From a virus: a stretch of DNA of 56,435 nucleotides. Of this stretch, positions 46,401 to 56,220 are shown piece after piece (position 1 is the stretch's first letter; each line of letters begins with the position of its first letter). Under the pieces are notes generated by a model. The model was not told where the DNA came from. It made no database searches and worked only from the letters and a program-made list of their open reading frames with translations. The DNA lies in IMG/VR virus record IMGVR_UViG_3300042324_000950, positions 1-56,435 of that record; one strand, given 5' to 3'. Both the position numbers and the translations under genes were made by a program.

Positions 46401-49233
46401 TTAAATTGTTACCATCATCAAAGAATGTTTTTCCACTAATTGCTGTTGTGGTTGTTCCACTTAAAAATCCAGATAATATATCTTTATTTTCTAATATTTT
46501 CTTTTTATATCTATGATAAATTGACCCCCATTTGATTATTAAATGATAGGGTACATAATGTGATGCACTTATCTCTCTAAAAACCGTAGATAACCTTGTT
46601 TTACCAAAGAATTCATCTTCTAAATCAATAAATGGTAATGAGTTCAATAAAAGATATGCGGAACCTGCATACTTTCCATATGATTGCTTACCGAAATCAG
46701 ATTCTAATTGTTTATGAAAATATGGTGTGTTTAAAATACTCGCGGAACTACTCGGTCCAATTTTTATTTTTTCATCGAATAAGTTAGAGTATTTATCTGT
46801 CCAATATGTTGGTAGTGCAGGTGCAGATATTAATCCTTCTTTGGTATTAACTTGAAATATTTGTTTTAAATTTAAATCTGCTAAACTAAATGATTCTTCA
46901 CCCAAATAGTTTAAATAGCTATCCGAATTAAATGGATATATGTTTAATCTATAAGTTTCAGACTCATATGTGAAATCATTTAAATTTTCTTTTAATTTAT
47001 TAAAAACACCAGTATCTTCAAAATTCTTATTACCACTATAACTTGTTTCAATTGAGAATGGAGTATTTTCAATTGTTTTTAAATAAGGTGTTGTTGGTAA
47101 CTTATCTTCAAAATAGGGATACCTATCAAATGGTGAAAACGATAATAAATTTTCTGTTAGTGTTGTAATGTTTGTCATTGTTTTTAACATTCCAACAACA
47201 TCAGGGTCTTCACCAAACATTTTTTGTATATTATCAAATTCTCTATCCGCTAATTCATTAATTGTGTTTAATGAGAAATCGTCGGATAATGTTGCATATC
47301 TACCTCTCTCATGTATTTCATATATTATAGAAGATATTGACTTGTTAATATATGGTGTACCAATTGCTAATTGAAACAATGTCGCTATTTTGTGTAAATC
47401 ACCATCTGTATTTGAATTATCAAATACGAAATCAATTTTACTTGCAGAACCTTCGTTACCTGTTAATGAGTCTTGTCTTTTTGTGCCTACAGCTTGATAG
47501 TTTTCTAAAAAATCAATTTCAGGCCACAGAAACTTATCGTATGACCTTAATTTTTGTTGTAACTCAGGATCTCCAGGATATGCAATTACTTTTTGTTTGT
47601 TTGAACTTTGTTTCTTTACTTCAGGCCAAGGATAAATTGAATCATTACCTTTTGACTCATCACTAAACCCTTTTAATATTTGTCTTCTTATTGTGGAAAC
47701 CTCAAATGATTTACTATGTACTTCTTTTAGTAACCTAATATAAACTTCGGCATTTGCTAAAATTACCGCAAATATATTACGTATTGTTGGGTCAAATCCA
47801 ATTCCTTTATCTTTATCTTTAACGATTTCATTCATTTTTCTTTCAACAAGGTCTTGTAATTTATTTCTTTGTTGAACGAATAATTGTTGCATATCATAGA
47901 TGTCTTTTAAAACACCTTGAACAGAGACCACATAACCGCTAGCTATTAATTTTACATAAGAGTCAATCGGTTTTATTTTGTTTGAATAACTAAATGTTTC
48001 TTTCTTAAAATCATTTGCAGATTGTTTTAAAAACGTTTCTGTAAATATTTTAGTCTGTTTTAAATCTAAAGGATAATTTGTTATAATACTTTCTAATGTA
48101 CCATTAACAGTACTTCCTTTTATTTTTATATCTGTTATAGTTCTATCCACCATTCTATTATAAATGGCACCATCTACTTCCACAGTTTCGGCACTTACAA
48201 ATCTTTTACTCCAATTTTTAACTGCCGATTCAAATTCTGTTAATTTTTTTTCAAAATCTTTAACACCGACGAATAGTTTCATATCAACCAATCCACCGAA
48301 TATTTCTTTTTCTAATATTTTATCTAAACTTCTAGCAATAACGATTACTTCTCTTAACGTTTTTGTTGGAAAGTTCTTATCAATTAAACCTTTTTGTTTA
48401 TATTCATCATAAACAGATTTTAACATTACATAACCTTTTGAAGATTTTTTAATCTGTTTTTCTTTTGTTCCTTTTTTCTCGTTGAATTTTGCTGGTAAAT
48501 CGGGATCCGATTCAACCATATACATGTATGGTGCGTTTAATATACCATCAAGTGGTATGTCATTTAAAAACGCATAAGTTGACCCAACAAATGTTGTGGC
48601 AATTTCAAAATTACCATTTGATTCATTGTATTTTGAACTGAACTTAGTTAAATGTAATCTATATTTAATTGCTTTACCATAATACCCTTTTATTGTTAAA
48701 TAAAAGATCGGCCAAGGTAAATGAAAGAACGCACCATATGGTGAATTTTGGGGTGATTCAAACAGAGTTTTACCTCTAACGTCAATAAAGTTAATGTTAA
48801 CTTGTGGTATAAAGTTAGCACCCTTAATATTAATGTTAATACTGTCAATACCAAAAGATTGTGCAGTTGAGTCGTTTTGGTAGTTATATTTATTTCCGTC
48901 ATTGTCTACTCCATCTTTTACATTTACAAACTCTTCTGTCCACGCGGTATCAAAATCTTTACCATTTTTACCTTTATTTTGTGTAAAACTTAAGGTTCCT
49001 TTAGCTATGGACGATAATGTTCCTTTCGATGTACTATCGCCAGATGCTGTTAATACGCTTCGTGGTATTAAATCTGCCTCAAGATTGACAAACATTACTA
49101 AATTTTCTTGTTTTATTCCTCTTGGTTCTACTTGGTCACCATTTTGCACACTATTGGGATCAACAAAAACTAAGTTATTAACATCAACTTTTACTAAAAT
49201 ATTTTCACTCTGACTAATTTTGTTATTCCCCAT
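43459..49233 (-). CDS. Giant baseplate hub-like protein, 1924 aa
   Basis: Very large tail protein directly after gp53. Near residues 130-215 (NINIKGANFIPQVNINFID, then FFHLPWPIFYLTIKGYYGKA) and near 1650-1730 (YTCDVTCMGNVMIQPTMYFY, then RGSYWITEVSHSIRNN) it shows the two halves typical of gp27/gpD-like hub proteins, separated by about 1400 residues of inserted sequence. The C-terminus (NAGPTGVKSGLALSKQLMKD, then VQDGDVVYFEII) looks like a small beta-barrel. Probably the central hub of the baseplate. It has no visible lysozyme domain, unlike the T4 gp5-gp27 complex. The ATG overlaps the end of gp53 by 11 bases. Confidence 0.68.
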   Translation of the reverse strand: MGNNKISQSENILVKVDVNNLVFVDPNSVQNGDQVEPRGIKQENLVMFVNLEADLIPRSVLTASGDSTSKGTLSSIAKGTLSFTQNKGKNGKDFDTAWTEEFVNVKDGVDNDGNKYNYQNDSTAQSFGIDSININIKGANFIPQVNINFIDVRGKTLFESPQNSPYGAFFHLPWPIFYLTIKGYYGKAIKYRLHLTKFSSKYNESNGNFEIATTFVGSTYAFLNDIPLDGILNAPYMYMVESDPDLPAKFNEKKGTKEKQIKKSSKGYVMLKSVYDEYKQKGLIDKNFPTKTLREVIVIARSLDKILEKEIFGGLVDMKLFVGVKDFEKKLTEFESAVKNWSKRFVSAETVEVDGAIYNRMVDRTITDIKIKGSTVNGTLESIITNYPLDLKQTKIFTETFLKQSANDFKKETFSYSNKIKPIDSYVKLIASGYVVSVQGVLKDIYDMQQLFVQQRNKLQDLVERKMNEIVKDKDKGIGFDPTIRNIFAVILANAEVYIRLLKEVHSKSFEVSTIRRQILKGFSDESKGNDSIYPWPEVKKQSSNKQKVIAYPGDPELQQKLRSYDKFLWPEIDFLENYQAVGTKRQDSLTGNEGSASKIDFVFDNSNTDGDLHKIATLFQLAIGTPYINKSISSIIYEIHERGRYATLSDDFSLNTINELADREFDNIQKMFGEDPDVVGMLKTMTNITTLTENLLSFSPFDRYPYFEDKLPTTPYLKTIENTPFSIETSYSGNKNFEDTGVFNKLKENLNDFTYESETYRLNIYPFNSDSYLNYLGEESFSLADLNLKQIFQVNTKEGLISAPALPTYWTDKYSNLFDEKIKIGPSSSASILNTPYFHKQLESDFGKQSYGKYAGSAYLLLNSLPFIDLEDEFFGKTRLSTVFREISASHYVPYHLIIKWGSIYHRYKKKILENKDILSGFLSGTTTTAISGKTFFDDGNNLTFNIGQNVNYTSQNVIGLHPLYDSVFHQIVNGYSHFLFSTGDTISFDTAFTNKTINVVQEPIGDNGLYFTSFIDNSKIVSSDKYFTLLPSVGGSKNGFTNGLTASGNEQKNFKILWCYDNESVTDYYDGKEFFDYDEYNKSYDVGTLFFNMVDYSGPFFTDLNKDEDAKYSLVTSEKRKIYDLIATFSPQILDKFEEYFLDFATEKLEEEIPYKVFPDYNVTGIVSGETKTIESHSVKYDKFQDLLKALVTIDKDDNNDNTDVNAIITTLKEKQLKKLESITQQILGTDNLLKVTIGNPKEIVPNVWNGFAQIDDVNRFSYNEYNSSQYSSNKMYIDLYVGGEPSTDCYKNFFVTNNVELSEENVLIFRPLILIFAGWVESKGLAYTPTKADFQDYIKTKILRGPELRLGQYFTQLLPKLSTLTVKDSKNEVTIVNGYNDIPLKLELYNYFKSFNDKWVAGNSLGQRTLMEEFLFLDKANKDIGDQAYLSLEKLLPLEDTKNSKANLYSVISMLIQGTGFDMRGLPAYVNFYGTNNSTKSRITPSKKIAENLFGTFLDVDYQDSSPKILIQYTGPTSKHLELADINEKYKFKNDSGNLFSGVGSPLVITTPQVFSQGDYAKSNKVVAFEVSVGDQNQGIFKSVQLDQSSIRNTTESFNVIENLGRSESGAAANQIDISLFDIYRQASYTCDVTCMGNVMIQPTMYFYLKNVPMFRGSYWITEVSHSIRNNNIITTFKGTRIPYASLPDPKDSFLSSYRVLFDKITRAAIAKTKEQENSTTTGSTKNEQTHTTSDGKTFLSDMGDSKQAINGEKILLEQGVTQYGVPYNGYNEEKYIQKVSFNGKDYLRAQVITMGGPNYEIKETISMNIISRQTEHTIEPNPITWKDLSSSTRYFYSTKFDFDVAKPNLIIKGTTKFYNPKDVKTPITVPPVGSGQINVNNITGPINAGPTGVKSGLALSKQLMKDLKVQDGDVVYFEII

Positions 49234-49546
49234 AATATAAGTTATACAATTCTACACCACTTTTATAATCTTGTAAAGAGTCGATTAGCGGATATGGTAT
49301 CCTTATATAATAATTGTTAGGTATTTCAAATTCTAAACTACCTGCAGCGGGGTTTGCTAATAAAATCAACCAACCATATAATGGTGAATTGTAATATTCT
49401 TGTGATAGTTTATCTAATCTATCTTTACCTTTTTTATATTGTTGGTACTTGTCTGTTCCTTTTATTGGTATTTCGATTCCTGGAACAACTCTAAATTCTC
49501 CATCATTTATATAAAATTGGTACCTATTAAAATATTCTCTACTCAT
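49223..49546 (-). CDS. 53: Baseplate wedge protein gp53-like
   Basis: Short wedge protein of 107 aa belonging to the gp53/LysM-like baseplate family. The signature is LSQEYYNSPLYGWLILLANP, with the LysM-like pattern 'YY..P..wwlI..aN', followed by EIPNNYYIRIPYPLIDSLQD. It corresponds to the LysM core of T4 gp53 (196 aa) and probably links wedges. It starts two bases after the stop of the 1573-aa gene and overlaps the hub gene by 11 bases. Confidence 0.87.
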   Translation of the reverse strand: MSREYFNRYQFYINDGEFRVVPGIEIPIKGTDKYQQYKKGKDRLDKLSQEYYNSPLYGWLILLANPAAGSLEFEIPNNYYIRIPYPLIDSLQDYKSGVELYNLYYGE

Positions 49547-49548
49547 GA

Positions 49549-52500
49549 TTATATTAATTTAAAAGTTTCTGTACCAAATTTAACTTGTTCAGCATTGTGA
49601 AGGTCCATTAAACTTTGTTTTATTTCATCAAGAACAATGTAATCTGTTACATCCACATCATATTCTATCTTACTACCACCCTTTTTAATTGGGAATTTAC
49701 CCATTCTAAAATTCTTTTCTTTCGGTGTCTCTATTAATTTGTCCACAATTTCACCAATTTTATCTGATGTTTCTTTTGTTGAAATTTCTTCATAAAGTTT
49801 AGTTATTGTCTCTCTCTTTCCTTGTAATAATATTGAAATTAGTTCTACAAAAATATTGTCGTTTAATACACCAGTAGCAAAATCAAAACTTATATCTAAG
49901 TCTTCATTAAACTCATCATGTTTGTTTTTAAAATAATCAACAATATTTGAATATTGGTTATATAAGGTTGAACCGGTAAAACCTGATAATGTTGTTGAGA
50001 TAAATTGTACTCCATCAACTTTTCCGTCAAATTCATTTTTAACTAAAAAATTAGCTTTTTCAAATAATTTAATTACTTTATTTCTAGAATCTTCTAATTT
50101 CTTTAGTGAACTACTTTCAGGCATTTCCCCTATTTTTTCGTTAATGATTGATTTTAACGTTTCTCTTAATTTTTCGTTAGACCAATCCATTCCTTCACTT
50201 GTTACTGCTTTATTAAAACCCAATAAGGTGGTTACGTCATTGTTATTAATATAACTATTTAAATCTGTGGTAAGTTTTGTACTATAAAAGTTTACATTGG
50301 CATCTTTATTAGATGCTCCAAGTAAAGGTAATATATCTGTTGTTGTTGCACTTGTGTTAATTGTTAATCCAGTTACAGTTTTGTATCTATTGTGAAAAAA
50401 TATACTTGATACTTTTTTACCATATTTTTTAACAACTTCGTTATATGATGATTTATATAAATTAATATACGAATCTGTACCGCTAAAAATTGTATCAATA
50501 AAACTAGTATAATCTATTTTAATATAATCAAGACCAGAATTAAGAATTCCCGTTCCAATATATAATCCTTGACTAACTTTTGGTTTATTATCTTTATCAC
50601 CCTCTAACTGAAATTCTGGTTTCTTTTGTAATTCAGCAATGAATTCTTTAGTAAATTGGTCCGCTGGTTTACCATCAATTAAAGTTGCGGTTGATTGTGC
50701 TCTTTCATCATAAATTTCTGTGTTTGCAAAAAAGTTAGATGATAAAGCATTTTGTAATTTTTCAACCGGTCTTTCCAGTCCTTGTCCACCTATGAAACTA
50801 ACTTGTAACGTTATATTAGCAATCATTGGTTGTACTCCAATACCTTCTGGATTTAAATCCCATGTTGAATCGTCATACGTTATGTTAATGTCTCTTATAA
50901 CAATTTTAGAGTGATAAAAATCACCAATTCTTATAACACATATTGGTGGTGGACCAAAAGAAGTATTTCGTGCATTTAAATCATTAACATCAGCAATTCC
51001 TTTTATTGGTATTGTATTTCCAGGTCTTACACATTGTAATAAGAACGTTAATCTTGAGTTCAATCCTTCAGGTGTTGTTGAGTGGAAAGCTGGATGAAAA
51101 TATTTTAATTTTTCCTTTAAAGATGTAAACGCTAACGGTGAATCTTCCTCCAATTTTTTAAAGTAGTAACATTCAGATAGTGTTTTAGTAATTATTCTTT
51201 TCATTACATCAATAGGTGGCTTTGGTGTATATGTAATTTCAGGTTCACCAGGCTCCTTTGTAATTTTCGGTATTTTAATTTTTTGTGTCGATGGTGGTTT
51301 TTGTACGCTAAGTGTTTTAGCGGAAAACTTAACACTTGTTTGTCTACAATAAAATGCGTTTGGTGTCGTTATTTTTAAACCATATTTTGTTTGAATAACA
51401 GTCTTACAATCTAATCTACCATCTGGATCAACATTCGTTAATCCTTTAGCGTTTTCACCTTCAGTAGAAAAGTTTATAATTAACTTACCTACATTACCTT
51501 TATATCCTAACTTTTCAAAAGTAAATGTTAACTTTTGGTCATTTAAACCATCTTTAGCATTCTTTTTAACTTCCTGCTCTGATGGCCAGTTAAAGTCGGG
51601 TATTTTATCTACATCTCCTTTTAATTTAGTAAGAATATCCAATACTAAAGAATGTGCTCTTCTCATTCCTAATAGGAAATTGTAATCATCATTTGCAACT
51701 TCGGATGCGCTTGAAAGTATTTTAAATTCAGCAAGTTCAATTGTATTTCCACTTACCGCCTTTTTAAGGTCGGCGATTTTTGTATTAAATTCCGTATAAT
51801 TTGTATTTAATTTTTCAAATCCTGTGTTTAACTTATCCAATTGTAAACTAATTGCTTTAGGAAAATCTGTTATTTTTGATTTTTCTAATTTAAAAATTGT
51901 CTTTATGTCTTGGATTGCATCTCCACTTGTGTCTCCACTTAATCTTGTAAAATCAGCTAAAGCATCTGCGTTTAGTGAGGATTTTTGTGCATAATATGAA
52001 GGTTGTATTGTGCTATATATTTCTCCTTTTGTGGTGTTATTAGCATCTTTAGCAGGAATATCATTTGGAAAAAATAAAGCTAATGAAAAAGGTTCGGGTG
52101 CCTTTGTTGGGGTTTCACCCGTCTCTGGTTTAACCTCCTCAACTTCTTCTGATGAATATTTATATTTCTTAATGGTGGACATTTCTTTTCCAGCATTAAG
52201 ATATTCATTAATTCTTTTTATATCGTCCGTATCTAAGTTAGTATATTTTCTTACTAAATCATAAAAGTCAATTTCCTCACATCCAGCAAAGAATGCATTA
52301 ATATAGTTGTCCGCCTCTTCATCTGACATACCTTTGAAATGTTCTCTCACCAATAGATTTAAAATACTTGGGTGGTCAACGACAACCTTAAATGATATTG
52401 TACCACTTCTTGATGTATTTTGATAAGTGTATATTGGTTCTGGTCTACCTAAAAAACTATTCTCTTCCCATTTAGCACTATTTTGTTCTGATACTTTTAA

Positions 52501-54270
52501 ATCATATGGTGGGAACCACATTACTCTACCTCCATTTGAACCTCTTTCGCAAATTGGTAAATCTTGTACAGTGAATCCTTTTTGTGTGGATGATTTCCAA
52601 GCTAAGTTTTCAATTGAAAACATATATTTTTTTGCCTGTCCATCTTTTATATTTGTTGAATTTTCAAATGATTTTCTACCATTCGACATTGGTGCGTAGT
52701 TTAAGTTCCATACTCTACTACCACCACCCATTACACTTCCATCAAACTTTCTTACCATGTTTGTTCTTCTCATGGTATCTGTGTAGTTAAAGTATGGTCT
52801 ATCTTTTGTCCATACTCTACAATATTCAACACCACTTTCTTCACCAGAAAATTTGTTTGTGTATTTTACCGCAGAACCTCTTGACATCATTACCTCACCA
52901 TCTTTAAAAACTCTACTGGTTTGGTCAATTACGTTTGCTACGTGAGAACGCATCTCAGAACCATTAGTTGGTAATGTATTTAATATTTGTTGTGTTTTTC
53001 CTAAAATTGAATCTTCTCTAAAAACATATTTTGTTGATAAACTATCTTGTAAATTAGTTTGTTCTATACCACTATATTCCTTGTTATGTTCTCCTAATTT
53101 ATTTTTAGAATTTTTACTATACCAAGCTAGTTTACCTCCAATTTGTCCTCCCTCGGTTACATTTTTACTTTTATGAAATAACTGAGCAGAAATTTCATCA
53201 AACATTAATGAAAGATAATAAGGACTTCTTACTTGGTTGTCATTAAAATCTCCCATTGCAAATCTTACATCATTTGACCTATCGTCACCAATATAAGCTT
53301 GTCCTGCGGGAGCTTCGACACCTAATATATTTTTTATACCTTGTGCCGCTTTATCTACAAAACTAAATAACTTTGATGATTGTTGAGATCTCGCACTTGT
53401 TGTATAGTTTGGTGCATATCTATTAAATGTTAATGAATCAAACAAAGCCTGTTTAGGTCCTTGACCCATATATTGTATTAATAAATCTGAAGGTTTTCTT
53501 GATAACTTTGGTCTTCTTTCAATTCCAATCAATGAACCTAATACTCCCGTAACATCTTGTGCAATTTTACCTAATTCAGTTTTTGCTTCGGGTCTATAAT
53601 TTATTGGATTTCTTGGGTTTGATAAATAATCGCCAGGTATTTCACTAAATGGTAATTGTGTTCCTGAAACTGTTTGTAAAAAATCGATACCTTTACCAAT
53701 AAGAGTACTTGCAACAGTAATCTTATTATTCATTTCAACTAATGGTTCTCTACCTGTTAATATGTTTAACGCGGTTGCTGTGTTACCATTTAAAGCGTCT
53801 AACAATCTTATCTTACCATTAATTGCTCTATCGGTATTATAAGCTATCCTTGTTAATACAGGACCTCCCTTATCTTCTCTTATGTATTTTGCAGCAAATT
53901 TAAATAATTCAGATTCAGTATCGTACTTTTTTGTTGCCATGATACCAATTAAATTATGTTTCTCCGCAGTAAAATATGGAGAACCACCATTAAAATATAA
54001 TGATAAGTTACGTGTTCTTGGTAACGTATCAATATTTTCCTTTATAAAAAATTTAGTTGGTTTATATATGTTTGAATTAGAAATTTTAATTAAATCATCT
54101 TTTCTATTTTTATCAACAGCACCTGGATCAACATTTGATAGATTACTTAATTTTTGATAATCATAGTTATCTTTAGTAAACGTTTGTGGACCATTTGGTT
54201 TGATTAACGTTTTTGCTATGATAGAATTCCTAAATTCTTTAGTAGAATCAAAATTTAAGTAACTTGGCAT
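49549..54270 (-). CDS. Giant baseplate / tube-initiation protein, 1573 aa
   Basis: Sits between the tape measure and gp53, where baseplate-tube junction proteins are expected. The middle (about 575-660: MWFPPYDLKVSEQN, then SGTISFKVVVDHPSILNLLV) and the region about 1120-1190 (ICVIRIGDFYHSKIVIRDIN, then DDSTWDLNPEGIGVQPM) resemble the paired beta domains of phage tube-initiator or hub proteins, which characteristically contain 'WD.np.GI.P'. Between them lies a long helical, probably coiled-coil segment. The C-terminal 350 residues are helical. It may be a fusion of several baseplate components. TATTTATA lies 15 bases before the ATG. Confidence 0.62.
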   Translation of the reverse strand: MPSYLNFDSTKEFRNSIIAKTLIKPNGPQTFTKDNYDYQKLSNLSNVDPGAVDKNRKDDLIKISNSNIYKPTKFFIKENIDTLPRTRNLSLYFNGGSPYFTAEKHNLIGIMATKKYDTESELFKFAAKYIREDKGGPVLTRIAYNTDRAINGKIRLLDALNGNTATALNILTGREPLVEMNNKITVASTLIGKGIDFLQTVSGTQLPFSEIPGDYLSNPRNPINYRPEAKTELGKIAQDVTGVLGSLIGIERRPKLSRKPSDLLIQYMGQGPKQALFDSLTFNRYAPNYTTSARSQQSSKLFSFVDKAAQGIKNILGVEAPAGQAYIGDDRSNDVRFAMGDFNDNQVRSPYYLSLMFDEISAQLFHKSKNVTEGGQIGGKLAWYSKNSKNKLGEHNKEYSGIEQTNLQDSLSTKYVFREDSILGKTQQILNTLPTNGSEMRSHVANVIDQTSRVFKDGEVMMSRGSAVKYTNKFSGEESGVEYCRVWTKDRPYFNYTDTMRRTNMVRKFDGSVMGGGSRVWNLNYAPMSNGRKSFENSTNIKDGQAKKYMFSIENLAWKSSTQKGFTVQDLPICERGSNGGRVMWFPPYDLKVSEQNSAKWEENSFLGRPEPIYTYQNTSRSGTISFKVVVDHPSILNLLVREHFKGMSDEEADNYINAFFAGCEEIDFYDLVRKYTNLDTDDIKRINEYLNAGKEMSTIKKYKYSSEEVEEVKPETGETPTKAPEPFSLALFFPNDIPAKDANNTTKGEIYSTIQPSYYAQKSSLNADALADFTRLSGDTSGDAIQDIKTIFKLEKSKITDFPKAISLQLDKLNTGFEKLNTNYTEFNTKIADLKKAVSGNTIELAEFKILSSASEVANDDYNFLLGMRRAHSLVLDILTKLKGDVDKIPDFNWPSEQEVKKNAKDGLNDQKLTFTFEKLGYKGNVGKLIINFSTEGENAKGLTNVDPDGRLDCKTVIQTKYGLKITTPNAFYCRQTSVKFSAKTLSVQKPPSTQKIKIPKITKEPGEPEITYTPKPPIDVMKRIITKTLSECYYFKKLEEDSPLAFTSLKEKLKYFHPAFHSTTPEGLNSRLTFLLQCVRPGNTIPIKGIADVNDLNARNTSFGPPPICVIRIGDFYHSKIVIRDINITYDDSTWDLNPEGIGVQPMIANITLQVSFIGGQGLERPVEKLQNALSSNFFANTEIYDERAQSTATLIDGKPADQFTKEFIAELQKKPEFQLEGDKDNKPKVSQGLYIGTGILNSGLDYIKIDYTSFIDTIFSGTDSYINLYKSSYNEVVKKYGKKVSSIFFHNRYKTVTGLTINTSATTTDILPLLGASNKDANVNFYSTKLTTDLNSYINNNDVTTLLGFNKAVTSEGMDWSNEKLRETLKSIINEKIGEMPESSSLKKLEDSRNKVIKLFEKANFLVKNEFDGKVDGVQFISTTLSGFTGSTLYNQYSNIVDYFKNKHDEFNEDLDISFDFATGVLNDNIFVELISILLQGKRETITKLYEEISTKETSDKIGEIVDKLIETPKEKNFRMGKFPIKKGGSKIEYDVDVTDYIVLDEIKQSLMDLHNAEQVKFGTETFKLI

Positions 54271-54285
54271 TATTTTCTTTTATAT

Positions 54286-54293
54286 TATAAATA
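54286..54293 (-). promoter_or_regulatory. TATTTATA motif, 15 bases before the 1573-aa gene
   Basis: Exact octamer on the coding strand, 15 bases from the ATG at 54270. Confidence 0.4.
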
Positions 54294-54305
54294 GATTTAT
54301 TTAGA

Positions 54306-56207
54306 TTATCTTTTAGCTGTCGATGGTGTGGTATACGATTGAGTATCTACTGTATGGAAGTCATTATAGATACTTGAATTTTTACCCACTTCTCTCATCC
54401 ATCCATCAACTAAAGCGTCACCACCTTTGAATACATATTCGTTTGTTACTTTAACATTTTTGTCTGTTTGAGTTGACGATTCTTTTTGTTTTTTAGCTTC
54501 TTCTTCTGCAATTTTTGTTGCCTCTTCTTTTGTTATTGCATTTTTTGGTGTTTCAACTTTACCTGTTTGTTTATTATCAGGTGTAATAATACCTTTTATT
54601 TCATTATTAATTAAAGTGGCGGCTTTTGGGAGTGCTTCTTTTGTTGTTTCTGCGAATTTTTTCATATCAATTCCCATTTTATCCGCCAACTCTTTAACCT
54701 CTCTTGTTCCTGTTAACGCAATCGATTTAACTAAAAATGAAACATCTCGTCTAATATTTTCAATATCTGAAGCTTGTCCTCTTACAATATCATCTGCCTC
54801 TAATTTTTTAAATTCATCTTTATATTTTAACAATAATTCGGCTTGGTTCTTATCTAAAGTATCTAACGCTACCTCCTGTGCTCCACCAAAAAGGTCTCTC
54901 ATTTTTTCAGATTGTAATTCAATGGTCATTTTACCATTTTTCATCTGAGACATGTTAGTTAAGAATTCTTTATCCTCATCTTCAATTCTTAAACCAGATA
55001 ACATTTCTTTTGCGCTTAATCTTTCTTGTGCCGCAACTGCGGTCTTTGTAAGTTCCTTATAGTCCATACCTAATGCGGTAGCCATCTCTCTTACTTTTCT
55101 TAAGTTAACACCTGTAACTTCAAATCTTCCTTGTTCTTGGTTGTATGTGGCTAAACTACTTGCAGCATTAATAATTGAATCTTGTAATCCTTCAACATTA
55201 TTCGTTGCCATATACATTAATTTAAGTGGGTCATTGAAATCTCCAATGGCACCACCTAATACTTGTAAGTTAGCTGATAACTCTAATGCACTTTCTGGAC
55301 TAAATACTTTTTCGGCAACTTGTGAAACCGCATCCATACTTAATCTAAATTCAATAGATTTTTGAACCATTCTAGCTAAACCCTCAACTCCTTTTTGGAA
55401 TCCGTATTCGTTTAACTTACCTATATTTGTTGCTAAATCTTTTGAAACTCTTTGTGAATTTAGTCCTAAAGTTAGTGAGCTTTTTCCCGCTTTTTCAACT
55501 GCATCGAACGTACCTTTAGCCCCTATACCTACTTTTTCAAAATCAGGTAACATGTTGGTTAATGCTTCCATTGAACCAAGGTATGCTTGACCAACCACTG
55601 CCGCCTGTTCAAATGATTGTTGATTTATTAAATTAAATTTACCAGACTTTTCCACTAAACCTTGAGCAACTCCCGCTAATGTTTCAAATGATATACCTAA
55701 TTGTGCTAATTTTGGTCCTGCGTTTGATATTTCTTCCCTAAAATCTTTTGATAGTGCACCCGTTAAACCGGTTTTGGTGTTGATGTCTTCTAATAACTTT
55801 CTTTGATTATTATATTCATCACCGATCTGTTCTAATCCAGCCTTGAATACGTTTTGTGCAATTTGGTCTGCTGGTAAAATTTTTCCGTCTTTTGATGCCA
55901 TAGACAAAAGCTCCGTTGAATTAACCGAGTCCTTAATATCTTTATAATGTCCACCACCTTCTTGTCCTTTTAAAATTCCACTGGCTGCCTCAATGAATGA
56001 TTTCGCTCCTTTGGTTGTACTGGTTCCTTTTTTTTGACCACTTGAATACGATTCATATTCAATTTTAGCTCTTGATTGTAATGAATTTAGTTCACTCTCA
56101 CTATTAGAATTCGATGGTGGGTATAAATCTTTATAAATTGTTAAAAACCTTGGCCAGTTTCCATCCGACCCTGCCTTCTCTAAATCTGTTGTGCTATATT
56201 TTGCCAT
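54306..56207 (-). CDS. Tail tape measure-like protein, 633 aa
   Basis: Long, mostly helical protein with a Lys/Ser-rich N-terminus and a Lys/Glu-rich C-terminal region (ITKEEATKIAEEEAKKQKE). The central part (about 165-400: LGISFETLAGVAQGLVEKSG, LQVLGGAIGDFNDPLKLMY, RKVREMATALGMDYKELTKT) is the pattern I associate with tape measure proteins of Bacteroidota phages and related myophages. It would set tail length and be ejected first. A single long hydrophobic membrane helix is not prominent. It lies downstream of a probable tail-assembly gene and upstream of baseplate genes, as expected. TATTTATA is three bases before the ATG. Confidence 0.75.
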   Translation of the reverse strand: MAKYSTTDLEKAGSDGNWPRFLTIYKDLYPPSNSNSESELNSLQSRAKIEYESYSSGQKKGTSTTKGAKSFIEAASGILKGQEGGGHYKDIKDSVNSTELLSMASKDGKILPADQIAQNVFKAGLEQIGDEYNNQRKLLEDINTKTGLTGALSKDFREEISNAGPKLAQLGISFETLAGVAQGLVEKSGKFNLINQQSFEQAAVVGQAYLGSMEALTNMLPDFEKVGIGAKGTFDAVEKAGKSSLTLGLNSQRVSKDLATNIGKLNEYGFQKGVEGLARMVQKSIEFRLSMDAVSQVAEKVFSPESALELSANLQVLGGAIGDFNDPLKLMYMATNNVEGLQDSIINAASSLATYNQEQGRFEVTGVNLRKVREMATALGMDYKELTKTAVAAQERLSAKEMLSGLRIEDEDKEFLTNMSQMKNGKMTIELQSEKMRDLFGGAQEVALDTLDKNQAELLLKYKDEFKKLEADDIVRGQASDIENIRRDVSFLVKSIALTGTREVKELADKMGIDMKKFAETTKEALPKAATLINNEIKGIITPDNKQTGKVETPKNAITKEEATKIAEEEAKKQKESSTQTDKNVKVTNEYVFKGGDALVDGWMREVGKNSSIYNDFHTVDTQSYTTPSTAKR

Positions 56208-56210
56208 ACA

Positions 56211-56218
56211 TATAAATA
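56211..56218 (-). promoter_or_regulatory. TATTTATA motif, 3 bases before the tape measure gene
   Basis: Exact octamer on the coding strand, three bases from the ATG at 56207. Confidence 0.4.
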
Positions 56219-56220
56219 GG

